The position numbers and the translations under genes were made by a program. Source: JBCDCY01 sp039180875 (GTDB lineage: Bacteria; Pseudomonadota; Alphaproteobacteria; Rhodobacterales; Rhodobacteraceae). Taken from it: a stretch of 64,000 nt of DNA. Shown here piece by piece: positions 8,812-17,853 of the stretch. Each line of letters opens with the position of its first letter. The stretch's first letter is position 1. The notes below the pieces were generated by a model. The model was not told where the DNA came from, searched no databases, and saw nothing but the letters and a program-made list of their open reading frames with translations. The stretch is taken from contig JBCDCY010000001.1 of assembly GCA_039180875.1 (NCBI GenBank), forward strand, positions 1,054,001 through 1,118,000, written 5' to 3'.

Positions 8812-11800
8812 GGCGACCCCCCTCCGCGTCACCATCGTGACGCTCGACGCCCACCTGGCGGGGCCGGCGGCGCGGGCCGAAGCGCGGTTGCGTGAGAGCA
8901 TTCCGGGGCTACGCCTCTCCGTCCACGCCGCCGCCGATTGGGCCGAGCGGCCGGAGACGCTGCGCGCCGCGGAGGCCGATATCGCCGCCGCCGACATCAT
9001 CGTCGCCAACATGCTGTTCCTCGAGGAGCACATCCAGGCGATCCGTCCCGCGCTCGAGGCAAGGCGCGACCACTGCGACGCCCTGGTCGGCATGATCGCG
9101 GGGGCGGAGATCGTGAAGCTCACCCGCCTCGGCCGGCTCGACATGGGCGCGAAGCAGACCGGGCTGATGGCGCTGATGAAGCGCCTGCGCGGTCAGAAGA
9201 AGCCCTCGGGCTCGTCGGGGGCGAAGCAGATGGCGATGCTCCGCCGCCTGCCGCGCATCCTGCGTTTCATTCCCGGCAAGGCCCAGGATCTGCGGGCCTA
9301 TTTCCTGACGATGCAGTACTGGCTCGCCGGCTCCGACGACAACGTCGAGGCCATGGTGCGCTTCCTGATCGACCGCTACGCGAGCGGCGCGCGGGCGCAT
9401 CTGCAGGGCCATACGGAAGCGGCCGAGCCCGTCGAGTACCCCGAGACCGGCCTCTACCATCCCGCGCTGAAGCACCGGATCACCGAGGATCCGGCAGCGA
9501 TCCCGGGGCCGGAAGGGGCGGTGGGCACTGTCGGGCTGCTCCTAATGCGGGCCTATGTGCTGGCGGGCGATACGGCGCATTACGATGCGGTGATCGCGGC
9601 ACTGGAGGCCCGCGGCCTCCGCGTGCTGCCGGCCTTCGCCGCGGGCCTCGACGGCCGCCCGGCGATCGAGCGGCTCTTCCGCCCCCACGCCCAACGCCAG
9701 GTCGATGCCCTGGTCTCGCTCACCGGCTTCAGCCTGGTGGGCGGCCCCGCCTACAACGACTCCGGCGCGGCGGAGGAGGCGCTGGCCAACCTCGACGTGC
9801 CCTACATCGCGGCCCATGCGCTGGAGTTCCAGACGCTTGAGGATTGGCGTGCCAGCCATCGCGGCCTTGGCCCGGTCGAGACCACCATGCTGGTGGCCCT
9901 GCCGGAGATCGACGGCGCCACCGGCCCCGCCGTCTTCGGCGGCCGGGAGGCGGGCGCCGATGCCGCCGGTCGGGCGATGCAGCCGGATGAAGAGCGGGTG
10001 GCGGCGCTCGCCGATCGGGTGCTGGCCCGCGTCACCCTCCGCCGCGGTCGCGCAGCGGATCGGCGGGTCGCGGTCATCCTCTACGGCTTCCCGCCCAATG
10101 CCGGGGCGGTGGGCACGGCAGCCTATCTCTCGGTCTTCGAGAGCCTCTACAACACCCTCCACGCCATGGCGGCCGAGGGTTATGACCTGACACCCCCGGC
10201 GAGCGTCGAGGCGTTGCGCGACGCAATCCTCGGCGGCAATGCCCAGATGTTCGGGCAGGAGGCGAACGTCGTCGCCCGAGTGCCCGCCGCAACCATCGTC
10301 GAGACCGAGCCGCACCTGGCCGAGATCGAGGCCGCGTGGGGCCCCGCCCCCGGCAAGCACCAGACGGACGGGCGCGACGTCTTCGTCCTCGGAGCCGAGT
10401 TCGGCAATGTCTTCGTCGGCGTCCAGCCCGCCTTCGGCATCGAGGGCGACCCGATGCGGTTGCTGTTCGAGCAGGGCTTCGCGCCGACCCATGCCTTCGC
10501 CGCCTTCTACCGCTGGATCCGGCGGGACTTCCGGGCCGATGTGGCGCTGCATTTCGGCATGCACGGGGCGCTGGAGTTCATGCCCGGCCGGCAGTGCGGC
10601 ATGGGGCCGGAGTGCTGGCCTGACCGGCTGATCGGCGATCTGCCGAACGTCTATCTCTACGCCGCCAACAACCCCTCCGAAGGTACGCTGGCCAAGCGCC
10701 GCTCGAACGCCACGCTGGTGACGCACCTGACGCCGCCGGTGACCAAGGCCGGGCTCTATCGCGGGTTGCTCGACCTGAAGGCGACGCTCGACCGCTGGCG
10801 GACGGGCGATCCGGCGGCCCCCGACCGGGCCGACCTCGCCCAGCTCCTCCAGGCCCAGGCCGCCGAGCTGGATCTGGCCGAGGACACGCCCGCCTGGACG
10901 GATGCGGAGGCAGAGGGTGCCGCCCTCTGGCGCCGGCTCATCGAGTATGAGGAGGCGCTAATCCCCCACGGCCTCCACATCGTCGGTCAGCCGATGGCTG
11001 AGGTGGCGCGGGACGATCTGCTGACTGCCATGGCCGATGGCGGCGCCGATCCGATCGAGGTGACGAAGGCCGCTGCCCTTCTCACCGAGGATCACGAGAC
11101 GCCGGCGATCCTCCGCGCGCTCGACGGCCGCTTCATCCGCCCGGCACCCGGCGGCGACGTGATCCGTTCGCCGCAGATCCTGCCGACGGGCCGGAACCTG
11201 CACGCCTTCGACCCGTTCCGCATGCCGTCCGAGTTCGCCATGCGCGACGGCGCCCGCCAGGCCGCGCGGCTCTTGGAGAAGCACCGGGAGGCCGGCGCGC
11301 CCCTGCCGCGCTCCATCGCCATGGTCCTTTGGGGTGCGGACAACATCAAATCCGACGGTGGCCCGATCGCCCAGGCGATGGCGCTGATGGGCGCGCGGCC
11401 GCGCTTCGACGGCTATGGCCGGCTCTGCGGCGCCGATCTCGTGCCCTTGGAAGAGCTCGGTCGCCCGCGGATCGACGTGGTGATGACCCTTTCCGGCATC
11501 TTCCGCGATCTGCTGCCCTTGCAGACCCGGATGCTGGCCGAGGCCGCCTGGCTCGCCGCCACGGCCGAGGAGCCGGAGGAGCAGAACTACGTCCGCGCCC
11601 ACGCCCAGGCCTATGCCGAGCGGATGGGCGTGGATCTGGAGACCGCGGCGCTCCGCGTCTTCTCCAACGCCGACGGCACCTACGGCTCCAACGTCAACAT
11701 GCTGATCGATTCGGGTGCCTGGGACATGGAGGACGAGCTCGCCGATCAGTTCGAGCGGCGGAAGGGCTTCGCCTACGGCCGGAACGGCGCACCGGCGCGC

Positions 11801-12388
11801 CAGACCGAGCTGCTGCAAACCATGCTCGCCGACGTGGATCTGGCGTATCAGAACCTCGAATCGGTCGAGCTCGGCGTCACCACCATCGACCATTACTTCG
11901 ACACGCTCGGCGGTGTCGCCCGCTCGGTGCGCCGGGCCAAGGGCGCCGAAAGCCCGGTCTATATCGGCGACCAGACCCGCGGCGACGGCAAGGTGCGGAC
12001 GCTGTCGGAGCAGGTGGCGCTGGAGACCCGGACCCGGGCGCTCAATCCGAAATGGTACGAGGGCCTGTTGCAGCACGGCCATGAGGGCGTGCGCCAGATC
12101 GAGGCGCAGGTGACCAACACCATGGGCTGGTCGGCCACCACCGGCCAGGTCGAGCCCTGGGTCTATCAGCGCCTGACCGAGACCTTCGTGCTGGATGAGG
12201 AGATGCGCCGGCGGCTTGCTGCGCTCAACCCGCAAGCCTCGTCCCGCATGGCGAACCGACTGATCGAGGCGCAGGAGCGCGCCTATTGGCAGCCCGACGC
12301 GGCGACGCTCGATGCGCTTCGCCAGGGGGCGGATGAATTGGAAGACCGGCTCGAGGGCGTCTTCGCCCCCGATGTTGCGGCAGAATGA
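8801..12388 (+). CDS. bchH: Magnesium chelatase subunit H
   Basis: A 1195-residue porphyrin-binding subunit of Mg-chelatase, which inserts Mg2+ into protoporphyrin IX together with BchI and BchD (not in this window). Full length for the family. CobN/BchH signatures include HFGMHGALEFMPGRQCGMG (about residues 583-601), NPSEGTLAKRRS and SNADGTYGSNVN. The start at 8801 overlaps the end of bchB by 11 bases and gives the usual MPAEATPLRVTIVTLDAH N-terminus. Part of the bchFNBHLM operon; BchH is also the delivery protein for BchM. Confidence 0.97.
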   Translation: MPAEATPLRVTIVTLDAHLAGPAARAEARLRESIPGLRLSVHAAADWAERPETLRAAEADIAAADIIVANMLFLEEHIQAIRPALEARRDHCDALVGMIAGAEIVKLTRLGRLDMGAKQTGLMALMKRLRGQKKPSGSSGAKQMAMLRRLPRILRFIPGKAQDLRAYFLTMQYWLAGSDDNVEAMVRFLIDRYASGARAHLQGHTEAAEPVEYPETGLYHPALKHRITEDPAAIPGPEGAVGTVGLLLMRAYVLAGDTAHYDAVIAALEARGLRVLPAFAAGLDGRPAIERLFRPHAQRQVDALVSLTGFSLVGGPAYNDSGAAEEALANLDVPYIAAHALEFQTLEDWRASHRGLGPVETTMLVALPEIDGATGPAVFGGREAGADAAGRAMQPDEERVAALADRVLARVTLRRGRAADRRVAVILYGFPPNAGAVGTAAYLSVFESLYNTLHAMAAEGYDLTPPASVEALRDAILGGNAQMFGQEANVVARVPAATIVETEPHLAEIEAAWGPAPGKHQTDGRDVFVLGAEFGNVFVGVQPAFGIEGDPMRLLFEQGFAPTHAFAAFYRWIRRDFRADVALHFGMHGALEFMPGRQCGMGPECWPDRLIGDLPNVYLYAANNPSEGTLAKRRSNATLVTHLTPPVTKAGLYRGLLDLKATLDRWRTGDPAAPDRADLAQLLQAQAAELDLAEDTPAWTDAEAEGAALWRRLIEYEEALIPHGLHIVGQPMAEVARDDLLTAMADGGADPIEVTKAAALLTEDHETPAILRALDGRFIRPAPGGDVIRSPQILPTGRNLHAFDPFRMPSEFAMRDGARQAARLLEKHREAGAPLPRSIAMVLWGADNIKSDGGPIAQAMALMGARPRFDGYGRLCGADLVPLEELGRPRIDVVMTLSGIFRDLLPLQTRMLAEAAWLAATAEEPEEQNYVRAHAQAYAERMGVDLETAALRVFSNADGTYGSNVNMLIDSGAWDMEDELADQFERRKGFAYGRNGAPARQTELLQTMLADVDLAYQNLESVELGVTTIDHYFDTLGGVARSVRRAKGAESPVYIGDQTRGDGKVRTLSEQVALETRTRALNPKWYEGLLQHGHEGVRQIEAQVTNTMGWSATTGQVEPWVYQRLTETFVLDEEMRRRLAALNPQASSRMANRLIEAQERAYWQPDAATLDALRQGADELEDRLEGVFAPDVAAE

Positions 12389-12398
12389 GGAGACCGGC

Positions 12399-13298
12399 AT
12401 GAGCCCGCTCGATAAGGCCCCTCCGATGTTGAAGGGCGAGGACGGCGACGGCTCCGTCCAGGTCAAGATGGACCCGGCCGTGAAGATCGACGGTGCGAAG
12501 GTCTTCGCCGTCTACGGCAAGGGCGGGATCGGCAAGTCGACGACCTCGTCGAACCTCTCGGCCGCCTTCGCCAAGCTCGGCAAGCGGGTGCTGCAGATCG
12601 GCTGCGACCCGAAGCACGATTCGACCTTCACGCTGACCCACACCCTGGTGCCCACGGTCATCGACGTCTTGAAGGAGGTCGATTTCCACCCCGAGGAGCT
12701 GCGGCCCGAAGACTTCGTCTACGAAGGCTTCGGTGGCGTGCGCTGCGTGGAGGCGGGCGGGCCGCCGGCCGGCACCGGCTGCGGCGGCTACGTCGTGGGT
12801 CAGACCGTGAAGCTGCTGAAGCAGCACCACATGCTCGAGGACACCGACGTGGTGATCTTCGACGTCTTGGGCGACGTGGTCTGCGGCGGTTTCGCGGCGC
12901 CCCTGCAGCACGCCGATCGGGCGGTGGTGGTCACGGCCAACGATTTCGACTCGATCTACGCCATGAACCGGATCATCGCCGCGGTGCAGGCGAAGGCGCG
13001 GAACTACAACGTGCGTCTGGCGGGCTGCGTCGCCAACCGGGCGCGCGAGACGAACGAGGTTGACCGCTATTGCGGCGAAGTTGGGTTCAAGCGCCTCGCC
13101 CATTTCCCGGATCTCGACGCGCTCCGCCGCTCCCGCCTCAAGAAATGCACGCTCTTCGAGATGGAGAACGACGACGAGGCCAAGGTCGGCCAGCAGGAAT
13201 ACCTGCGACTGGCCGAGACGCTCTACGCGGGCACCGACCCGCTCGCCCCCGACCCGCTCGAGGACCGCGCGATCTTCGAGCTGTTGGGCTTTGACTGA
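12399..13298 (+). CDS. bchL: Protochlorophyllide reductase iron protein BchL
   Basis: A 299-residue NifH-like ATPase that reduces the BchN-BchB complex. The Walker A is VYGKGGIGKSTTSS (about residues 38-51). The two cysteines that bridge the dimer's [4Fe-4S] cluster appear in GTGCGGY and DVVCGGF. The start at 12399 follows a GAGGAG ribosome-binding site 10 bases after the bchH stop. It has the ~35-residue N-terminal extension usual for BchL. Confidence 0.97.
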   Translation: MSPLDKAPPMLKGEDGDGSVQVKMDPAVKIDGAKVFAVYGKGGIGKSTTSSNLSAAFAKLGKRVLQIGCDPKHDSTFTLTHTLVPTVIDVLKEVDFHPEELRPEDFVYEGFGGVRCVEAGGPPAGTGCGGYVVGQTVKLLKQHHMLEDTDVVIFDVLGDVVCGGFAAPLQHADRAVVVTANDFDSIYAMNRIIAAVQAKARNYNVRLAGCVANRARETNEVDRYCGEVGFKRLAHFPDLDALRRSRLKKCTLFEMENDDEAKVGQQEYLRLAETLYAGTDPLAPDPLEDRAIFELLGFD

Positions 13299-13309
13299 GG
13301 GCTGAGACG

Positions 13310-14002
13310 ATGACGGCCACCTTCGAGCATACGCGCCTGCGGCTTGAGAGCTACTTCGACCGGACGGCGGCGGAGACCTGGGCGCAGCTTACCTCCGACG
13401 CGCCGGTCAGCCGGATCCGCGCCACCGTGCGGGCCGGGCGGGATGAGATGCGCCAGGGGCTGCTCCGCGCCCTGCCGTGGGACCTGTCGGGCCGGCGCAT
13501 CCTCGATGCCGGCTGCGGCGTCGGCCAGCTCTCGGCCGAGCTCGCGGCGCGGGGGGCTGAGGTGGTGGGTGTCGATATCGCGCCCAACCTGCTGGACGTG
13601 GCCCGGCGCCGGGTGCCCCATGCGCTGCAAGCCCGGATCCGCTTCCAGGCGGGCGACATGCTCGATCCCGGGCTCGGCGACTTCGACCATGTCGTCGCTA
13701 TGGACAGCCTGATCCATTACGAGGTCGCCGACATCGCCCATGCATTGGAGCGGCTGGCGGTCCGCACTTCGGGCACGATCCTCTTCACCGTCGCGCCCCG
13801 CACGCGCCTGCTGGCGGCGATGCACCGGGTGGGCAAGCTCTTCCCACGCGACGACCGCTCGCCGGCGATCCAGCCGGTGCGGGAGCGGGCGCTGCGCGCG
13901 GCGCTCAAGGCCCGCCCGGGCCTCGCCAATCATCATCTGACGGTGCGCCGCCGGGTGGCGCGGGGCTTCTACATCTCGGAAGCCATGGAGCTTGCCCGCT
14001 GA
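13310..14002 (+). CDS. bchM: Mg-protoporphyrin IX methyltransferase BchM
   Basis: A 230-residue SAM-dependent O-methyltransferase acting on the C13 propionate of Mg-protoporphyrin IX, the step between Mg-chelatase and the AcsF cyclase. SAM motif I is ILDAGCGVGQLSAEL (about residues 64-78), followed by VVGVDIAPNLLDVARRR. The ending YISEAMELAR is typical. It lies 11 bases after bchL, and its TGA overlaps the ATG of lhaA (TGATG). Confidence 0.95.
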   Translation: MTATFEHTRLRLESYFDRTAAETWAQLTSDAPVSRIRATVRAGRDEMRQGLLRALPWDLSGRRILDAGCGVGQLSAELAARGAEVVGVDIAPNLLDVARRRVPHALQARIRFQAGDMLDPGLGDFDHVVAMDSLIHYEVADIAHALERLAVRTSGTILFTVAPRTRLLAAMHRVGKLFPRDDRSPAIQPVRERALRAALKARPGLANHHLTVRRRVARGFYISEAMELAR

Positions 14003-15456
14003 TGGCCCGGACCCCCCATAAGGCCGCGGAGCGGCGTCAGATGCTGACGGCGTTCCTGCCGTTTTCCGATGCGGTGTCGGAGGGCTTGCCGCTCGGCCGC
14101 CTCCTCCGCCTCTCGCTCTTCCAGATCTCGGTGGGGATGGCGACCGTCCTGCTGATGGGCACGCTCAACCGGGTGATGATCGTGGAGTTGGGGGTCGCGG
14201 CATCGCTGGTCGCCACCATGGCGGCGCTGCCGGTGCTGATCGCGCCCTTCCGCGCCGTGCTCGGCTTCCGCTCCGACACCCACGCCTCCTCCATCGGTTG
14301 GCGTCGGGTGCCCTATCTGTGGTTCGGCACGCTCTGGCAGTTCGGTGGCCTCGCCATCATGCCGTTCGTGCTGATCCTGCTCTCCGGCGATCAGACCATG
14401 GGACCCGCCTGGGCCGGCCATGCCGGCGCAGCGCTCGCCTTCCTGATGACCGGTCTCGGGCTGCACATGACCCAGACCGCCGGCCTGGCGCTCGCCACCG
14501 ATCAGGCGACGGAGGAGACGCGGCCGCGGGTCGTGGCGCTGCTCTACGTGATGCTGCTGGTCGGCATGGCGGTGAGCGCGCTGATCTTCGGCTGGCTGCT
14601 CGCCGACTTCAACAAACTGAAGCTCATCCAGGTGATCCAGGGCGCTGCGGTCGCAACGCTTGCCATCAACCTGATCGCGCTCTGGAAGCAGGAGCGGCTC
14701 GACCCCGGCGCCACCCGCAAGCGCGGCGAGCCCCGCCCGAGTTTTCGCGCGGCGTGGAGCGCCTTTGCCGGCGTCACGCGGGCCCGGCGCCTGCTGCTGG
14801 CCGTGGCGCTCGGCACCATGGCGTTTTCCATGCAGGACATCCTGCTTGAGCCCTATGGCGGAGAGATCCTCGGCCTCTCCGTCGCCGCGACCACCGTGCT
14901 GACTGCGCTGTGGGCCGGCGGGGCGCTGATCGGTTTCGGCATCAGCGCGCGCTGGCTGTCGCGGGGCCGCGATGCCGGCTGGATCGCGGGTTGGGGGGCG
15001 ACGCTGGGCGTGCCGGCCTTCTCTGCCGTGATCTTCTCCGACCCCACAGGGATCGCCGCGCTGTTCTTCTTGGGCGCGTTCGGCATCGGCCTCGGCTCCG
15101 GTCTCTTCGCCGTGGCCATGCTGACCATGGCGATGGCGCTGCCGTCGAGTGGGGCGGCAGGCGCGGGCATGGCGCTCGGCGCCTGGGGCGCGGCCCAGGC
15201 CACGGCGGCGGGGCTCGGCGTGGCGCTTGGCGGCCTGATCCGCGACGGCGTCGCGGCGCTGGCGGAGAGCGGGCGGCTCGGCCCGGCCTATGACGCGCCG
15301 TCGGTCAGCTACTCGGTCGTCTACCACCTCGAGATCCTGCTGTTGTTCCTCACTCTCGTTGCCCTCGGTCCGCTCGTCCGCCGTCGCCCGGCGGATACCG
15401 GAGCAACGACGGACGGCGCGGCCCGCCGCTTCGGCCTCGCCGAATTTCCGACCTGA
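14002..15456 (+). CDS. lhaA: LhaA, PucC-family light-harvesting 1 assembly protein
   Basis: A 484-residue, 12-helix MFS-family membrane protein. LhaA homologues immediately upstream of puhA are needed for assembly of the LH1 antenna. Recognisable segments are MGTLNRVMIVELGV (about residues 49-62), FRSDTHASSIGWRRVPY and TDQATEETRPRVVALLYVM. Its position between bchM and puhA is diagnostic. The second PucC-family copy near the left end is shorter and lies by bchG. Confidence 0.93.
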   Translation: MARTPHKAAERRQMLTAFLPFSDAVSEGLPLGRLLRLSLFQISVGMATVLLMGTLNRVMIVELGVAASLVATMAALPVLIAPFRAVLGFRSDTHASSIGWRRVPYLWFGTLWQFGGLAIMPFVLILLSGDQTMGPAWAGHAGAALAFLMTGLGLHMTQTAGLALATDQATEETRPRVVALLYVMLLVGMAVSALIFGWLLADFNKLKLIQVIQGAAVATLAINLIALWKQERLDPGATRKRGEPRPSFRAAWSAFAGVTRARRLLLAVALGTMAFSMQDILLEPYGGEILGLSVAATTVLTALWAGGALIGFGISARWLSRGRDAGWIAGWGATLGVPAFSAVIFSDPTGIAALFFLGAFGIGLGSGLFAVAMLTMAMALPSSGAAGAGMALGAWGAAQATAAGLGVALGGLIRDGVAALAESGRLGPAYDAPSVSYSVVYHLEILLLFLTLVALGPLVRRRPADTGATTDGAARRFGLAEFPT

Positions 15457-15473
15457 CCGAAGGAGGTCTCACG

Positions 15474-16247
15474 ATGACGGAAACGATCTTTGGCAACTTC
15501 GACCTGGCGCTGATCAGCCTCTACCTGTTCTGGCTGTTCTTCATCGGTCTGGTCGTCTGGCTGCAGCGTGAGAACATGCGGGAGGGCTATCCCCTGGTCG
15601 ACGCCGACGGCAAGCCGGCCGGAAACCAGGGCCCCTACAGCCTGCCCTATCCCAAGACCTTCAAGCTGCCCCACGGCCGGGGCGAGCTGACCGTTCCCGA
15701 TGCCGAGCGCGAGCTCGCCCGCGACGCGCGGGAGATTGCGGCGGAGCGCACCACGGGCTTCCCGGGCGATCCGCTGGAGCCGACGGGCGATCCGCTGGTC
15801 GATGGTGTCGGCCCCGCCGCCTGGTGCGAACGCCGGGATGAGCCGGAGCTCGACGGCCACGGCAACCCCAAGATCGTGCCGATGCGCGCGGCCGAAGAGT
15901 TCCTGGTCGCCGCCGGTCAGCGCGATCCCCGCGGCCTGCCGGTGATCGCCGGGGACGGTGAGACGGTGGGCACGATCTCCGACATGTGGATCGACCGGCC
16001 GGAGATGCTGATCCGCTATCTCGAGATCGAGCTCAGCTCGGGCGGCAACGTCATCGTGCCGATGACGCTCGCCAAGATCTCGGCCGCCGGCGTCAAGGTC
16101 TACTCCCTGCACAGCCACCAGTTCGCCAACGTGCCGCGCACGGCGGCGCCCGACCGGGTGACGCTGCTCGAGGAAGACAAGATCAGCGCCTACTACTGCG
16201 GCGGCAAACTCTACGCCACGAAGGAAACGGCCGACCCGCTGCTCTAG
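15474..16247 (+). CDS. puhA: Photosynthetic reaction centre H subunit
   Basis: A 257-residue H subunit with one N-terminal membrane helix (about residues 11-30, ALISLYLFWLFFIGLVVWLQ) and a cytoplasmic PRC-barrel domain (AAEFLVAAGQRDPRGLPVIAGDG onward). It caps the cytoplasmic face of the reaction centre and shapes proton delivery to QB. The start at 15474 has an AAGGAGG site eight bases upstream. The conserved KITLLEEDKI-like region appears here as VTLLEEDKISAYYCGG. Confidence 0.97.
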   Translation: MTETIFGNFDLALISLYLFWLFFIGLVVWLQRENMREGYPLVDADGKPAGNQGPYSLPYPKTFKLPHGRGELTVPDAERELARDAREIAAERTTGFPGDPLEPTGDPLVDGVGPAAWCERRDEPELDGHGNPKIVPMRAAEEFLVAAGQRDPRGLPVIAGDGETVGTISDMWIDRPEMLIRYLEIELSSGGNVIVPMTLAKISAAGVKVYSLHSHQFANVPRTAAPDRVTLLEEDKISAYYCGGKLYATKETADPLL

Positions 16248-16268
16248 CGGCTTGGCGAGAGGAGGAGC

Positions 16269-17000
16269 ATGACCATGGCCCGCGACGAGATCGACATCGA
16301 ACCGATCCGCGGCTTGCCGGCCAAACCGCCCGCGGGGGAGCGCATCCTGTGGCAGGGCGCGCCCGACGGCTGGGCCCTCGCCCGCGGGGCGCTCAGCGTG
16401 CGACTGGTGGCGCTGCTGTTCGCCGCGGTGGCGATCTGGCGCGGGGTGGTCATGGGCCTTCTGGTCGACGGCCACGGCCTGGCGGAGCTGGCGCGCACCT
16501 TCGGCATCTACGCCGTGCTCTGCGGCATCAGCTGCTCGATCCTGATCGCCATCGCCTTCGTGATGGCGCGCACGACGGTCTACACCATCACCACCCACCG
16601 GGTGGGGATGCGGATCGGCGCCGCACTGACGGTGACGCTGAACCTGCCGTTCCGCTGGATCGAGGCGGCGGATCTGAAGCGCGCACCGGACGGCACCGGC
16701 GACATCTACATGGCGCTGAAGGGGGAGACGCGGCTCTCCTACCTGGTCTGCTGGCCCCATGTGCGGCCCTGGCGCATGGCCCGGACGGTGCCGGCGCTGC
16801 GGGCCATCCCCGACGTCAACGCGGTGGCCGAGATCCTGCGTGACGCGGCGGAGGCGCGGCTGACCGAGATCGCGGCGCGGGAGACGGTGGTGCGCGCGGG
16901 CGACGTGGCACCCGATGCGCGCCCAGATGCGCGCCCTGAGCCGCGGCCCGAGGCGACGGATGTGCGGCCGGGCGGCGCCCTGCCGATGCCGGCCGAATAG
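16269..17000 (+). CDS. puhB: Photosynthetic complex assembly protein PuhB
   Basis: A 243-residue membrane protein, found directly after puhA in purple bacteria, that helps reaction-centre assembly and LH1 association. About three hydrophobic segments lie between residues 42 and 125, followed by a PH-like domain (TVYTITTHRVGMRIGAAL). The C-terminal ~25 residues are Ala/Arg/Pro-rich. A GGAGGAG site precedes the ATG at 16269; an alternative ATG lies two codons in. Confidence 0.92.
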   Translation: MTMARDEIDIEPIRGLPAKPPAGERILWQGAPDGWALARGALSVRLVALLFAAVAIWRGVVMGLLVDGHGLAELARTFGIYAVLCGISCSILIAIAFVMARTTVYTITTHRVGMRIGAALTVTLNLPFRWIEAADLKRAPDGTGDIYMALKGETRLSYLVCWPHVRPWRMARTVPALRAIPDVNAVAEILRDAAEARLTEIAARETVVRAGDVAPDARPDARPEPRPEATDVRPGGALPMPAE

Positions 17001-17015
17001 ACGGAGGAGGCGACG

Positions 17016-17492
17016 ATGGCGAACCGACAGACCCAGACACGCCGCCCCGGTCGCGAGACGTCGGACGAGTTGGTGCCGACCCTCCTCCTCCGCGCCGTGG
17101 CGGGCCTGGTGATCATCTGCCTGCTGATGGTGACGGGTGCCCGGATCCTCGGGGTCGAGCCCGTCGGTCGGCCGGCGGCCGCCCCGATCGAGGGGGTGAA
17201 GAGCCTGGTGCTGCATACCCGGCGGGACGGCACGGCGACGGTGACGGATCCGGCCGGCGCCATGCTGGCCGAGCTCGACAAGGAGGAGGCGGGCTTCGTC
17301 ATCGGCGTGGAGCGCGCCATCGCCCGGCGCCGGATGCAGAGCGGCATCGCACGCACCGAGCCGGTGCAGATCGTGCGCGATATCGACGGGCGGATGATGG
17401 TGGTCGATCCAAGCACGGATTGGTCGCTCCGCCTGCGCAGTCACGGCGAGCGCAACGCCGAGGTCTTTGTCCGTCTGTTCGAGGCGGAGTAA
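17016..17492 (+). CDS. puhC: Photosynthetic complex assembly protein PuhC
   Basis: A 158-residue protein with one membrane anchor (about residues 25-47) and a soluble periplasmic domain (LHTRRDGTATVTDPAGAMLAELDKEEAGFV). PuhC family members aid LH1 and core-complex organisation. The start has a strong GGAGGAGG site. It lies between puhB and a small unknown gene in the puh-acsF operon. Confidence 0.9.
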   Translation: MANRQTQTRRPGRETSDELVPTLLLRAVAGLVIICLLMVTGARILGVEPVGRPAAAPIEGVKSLVLHTRRDGTATVTDPAGAMLAELDKEEAGFVIGVERAIARRRMQSGIARTEPVQIVRDIDGRMMVVDPSTDWSLRLRSHGERNAEVFVRLFEAE

Positions 17493-17553
17493 GCTGATAC
17501 GGGGCGCCGGCCGGCACCCGGGACGACGACGGACGGATTGGGGAGACGTGCAG

Positions 17554-17853
17554 ATGATCGGACTTTTCAGGCGCGAGCGGGTCGAGGCGCCCTGCACCGT
17601 CGAGGTGAGCCACACCTTCGACAGCCTGCACGCCCATGTCCGCTTCAGCGGTGGCCAGGTGGTCGAGCCCGGCGACGAGGTGCTGGTGCACGGCGCCCCG
17701 GTGCAGGCCGCCTATGGCGAGGTGGTGACGGAGGCGCGCATGGCCACCATCACCCGCGCCACCCTAGCCGAGCGGGTCTGGACCCGCCTGACCGGGGATC
17801 TCGAGTTCATGGAACTCTGCGAGTTTTCATTCTCCGAGGAGGTCCGGCTATGA
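17554..17853 (+). CDS. Small conserved protein between puhC and acsF (unknown function)
   Basis: A 99-residue soluble protein with no signal peptide or membrane helix. It begins MIGLFRRERVEAPCTVEVSHTF and contains the stretch VEPGDEVLVHGAPV. The start at 17554 follows GGGGAGACGTGCAG; a longer frame upstream is possible but lacks a good start. Its stop overlaps the acsF ATG (ATGA), so it is almost certainly translated. A short gene at this position occurs in related clusters and is presumably linked to AcsF or core-complex assembly, but I cannot assign a function. Confidence 0.75.
   Translation: MIGLFRRERVEAPCTVEVSHTFDSLHAHVRFSGGQVVEPGDEVLVHGAPVQAAYGEVVTEARMATITRATLAERVWTRLTGDLEFMELCEFSFSEEVRL

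Noticed and set aside
10958..12466. A 502-codon minus-strand frame under bchH
   Set aside because: Antisense shadow of bchH caused by GC-rich codons; no recognisable domain.
15321..17615. A 764-codon open frame on the minus strand, antisense to puhA, puhB and puhC
   Set aside because: Such long antisense frames are a side effect of the high GC3 of the sense genes. The translation is His/Arg/Gly-rich with no domain, and the sense genes are unmistakable.
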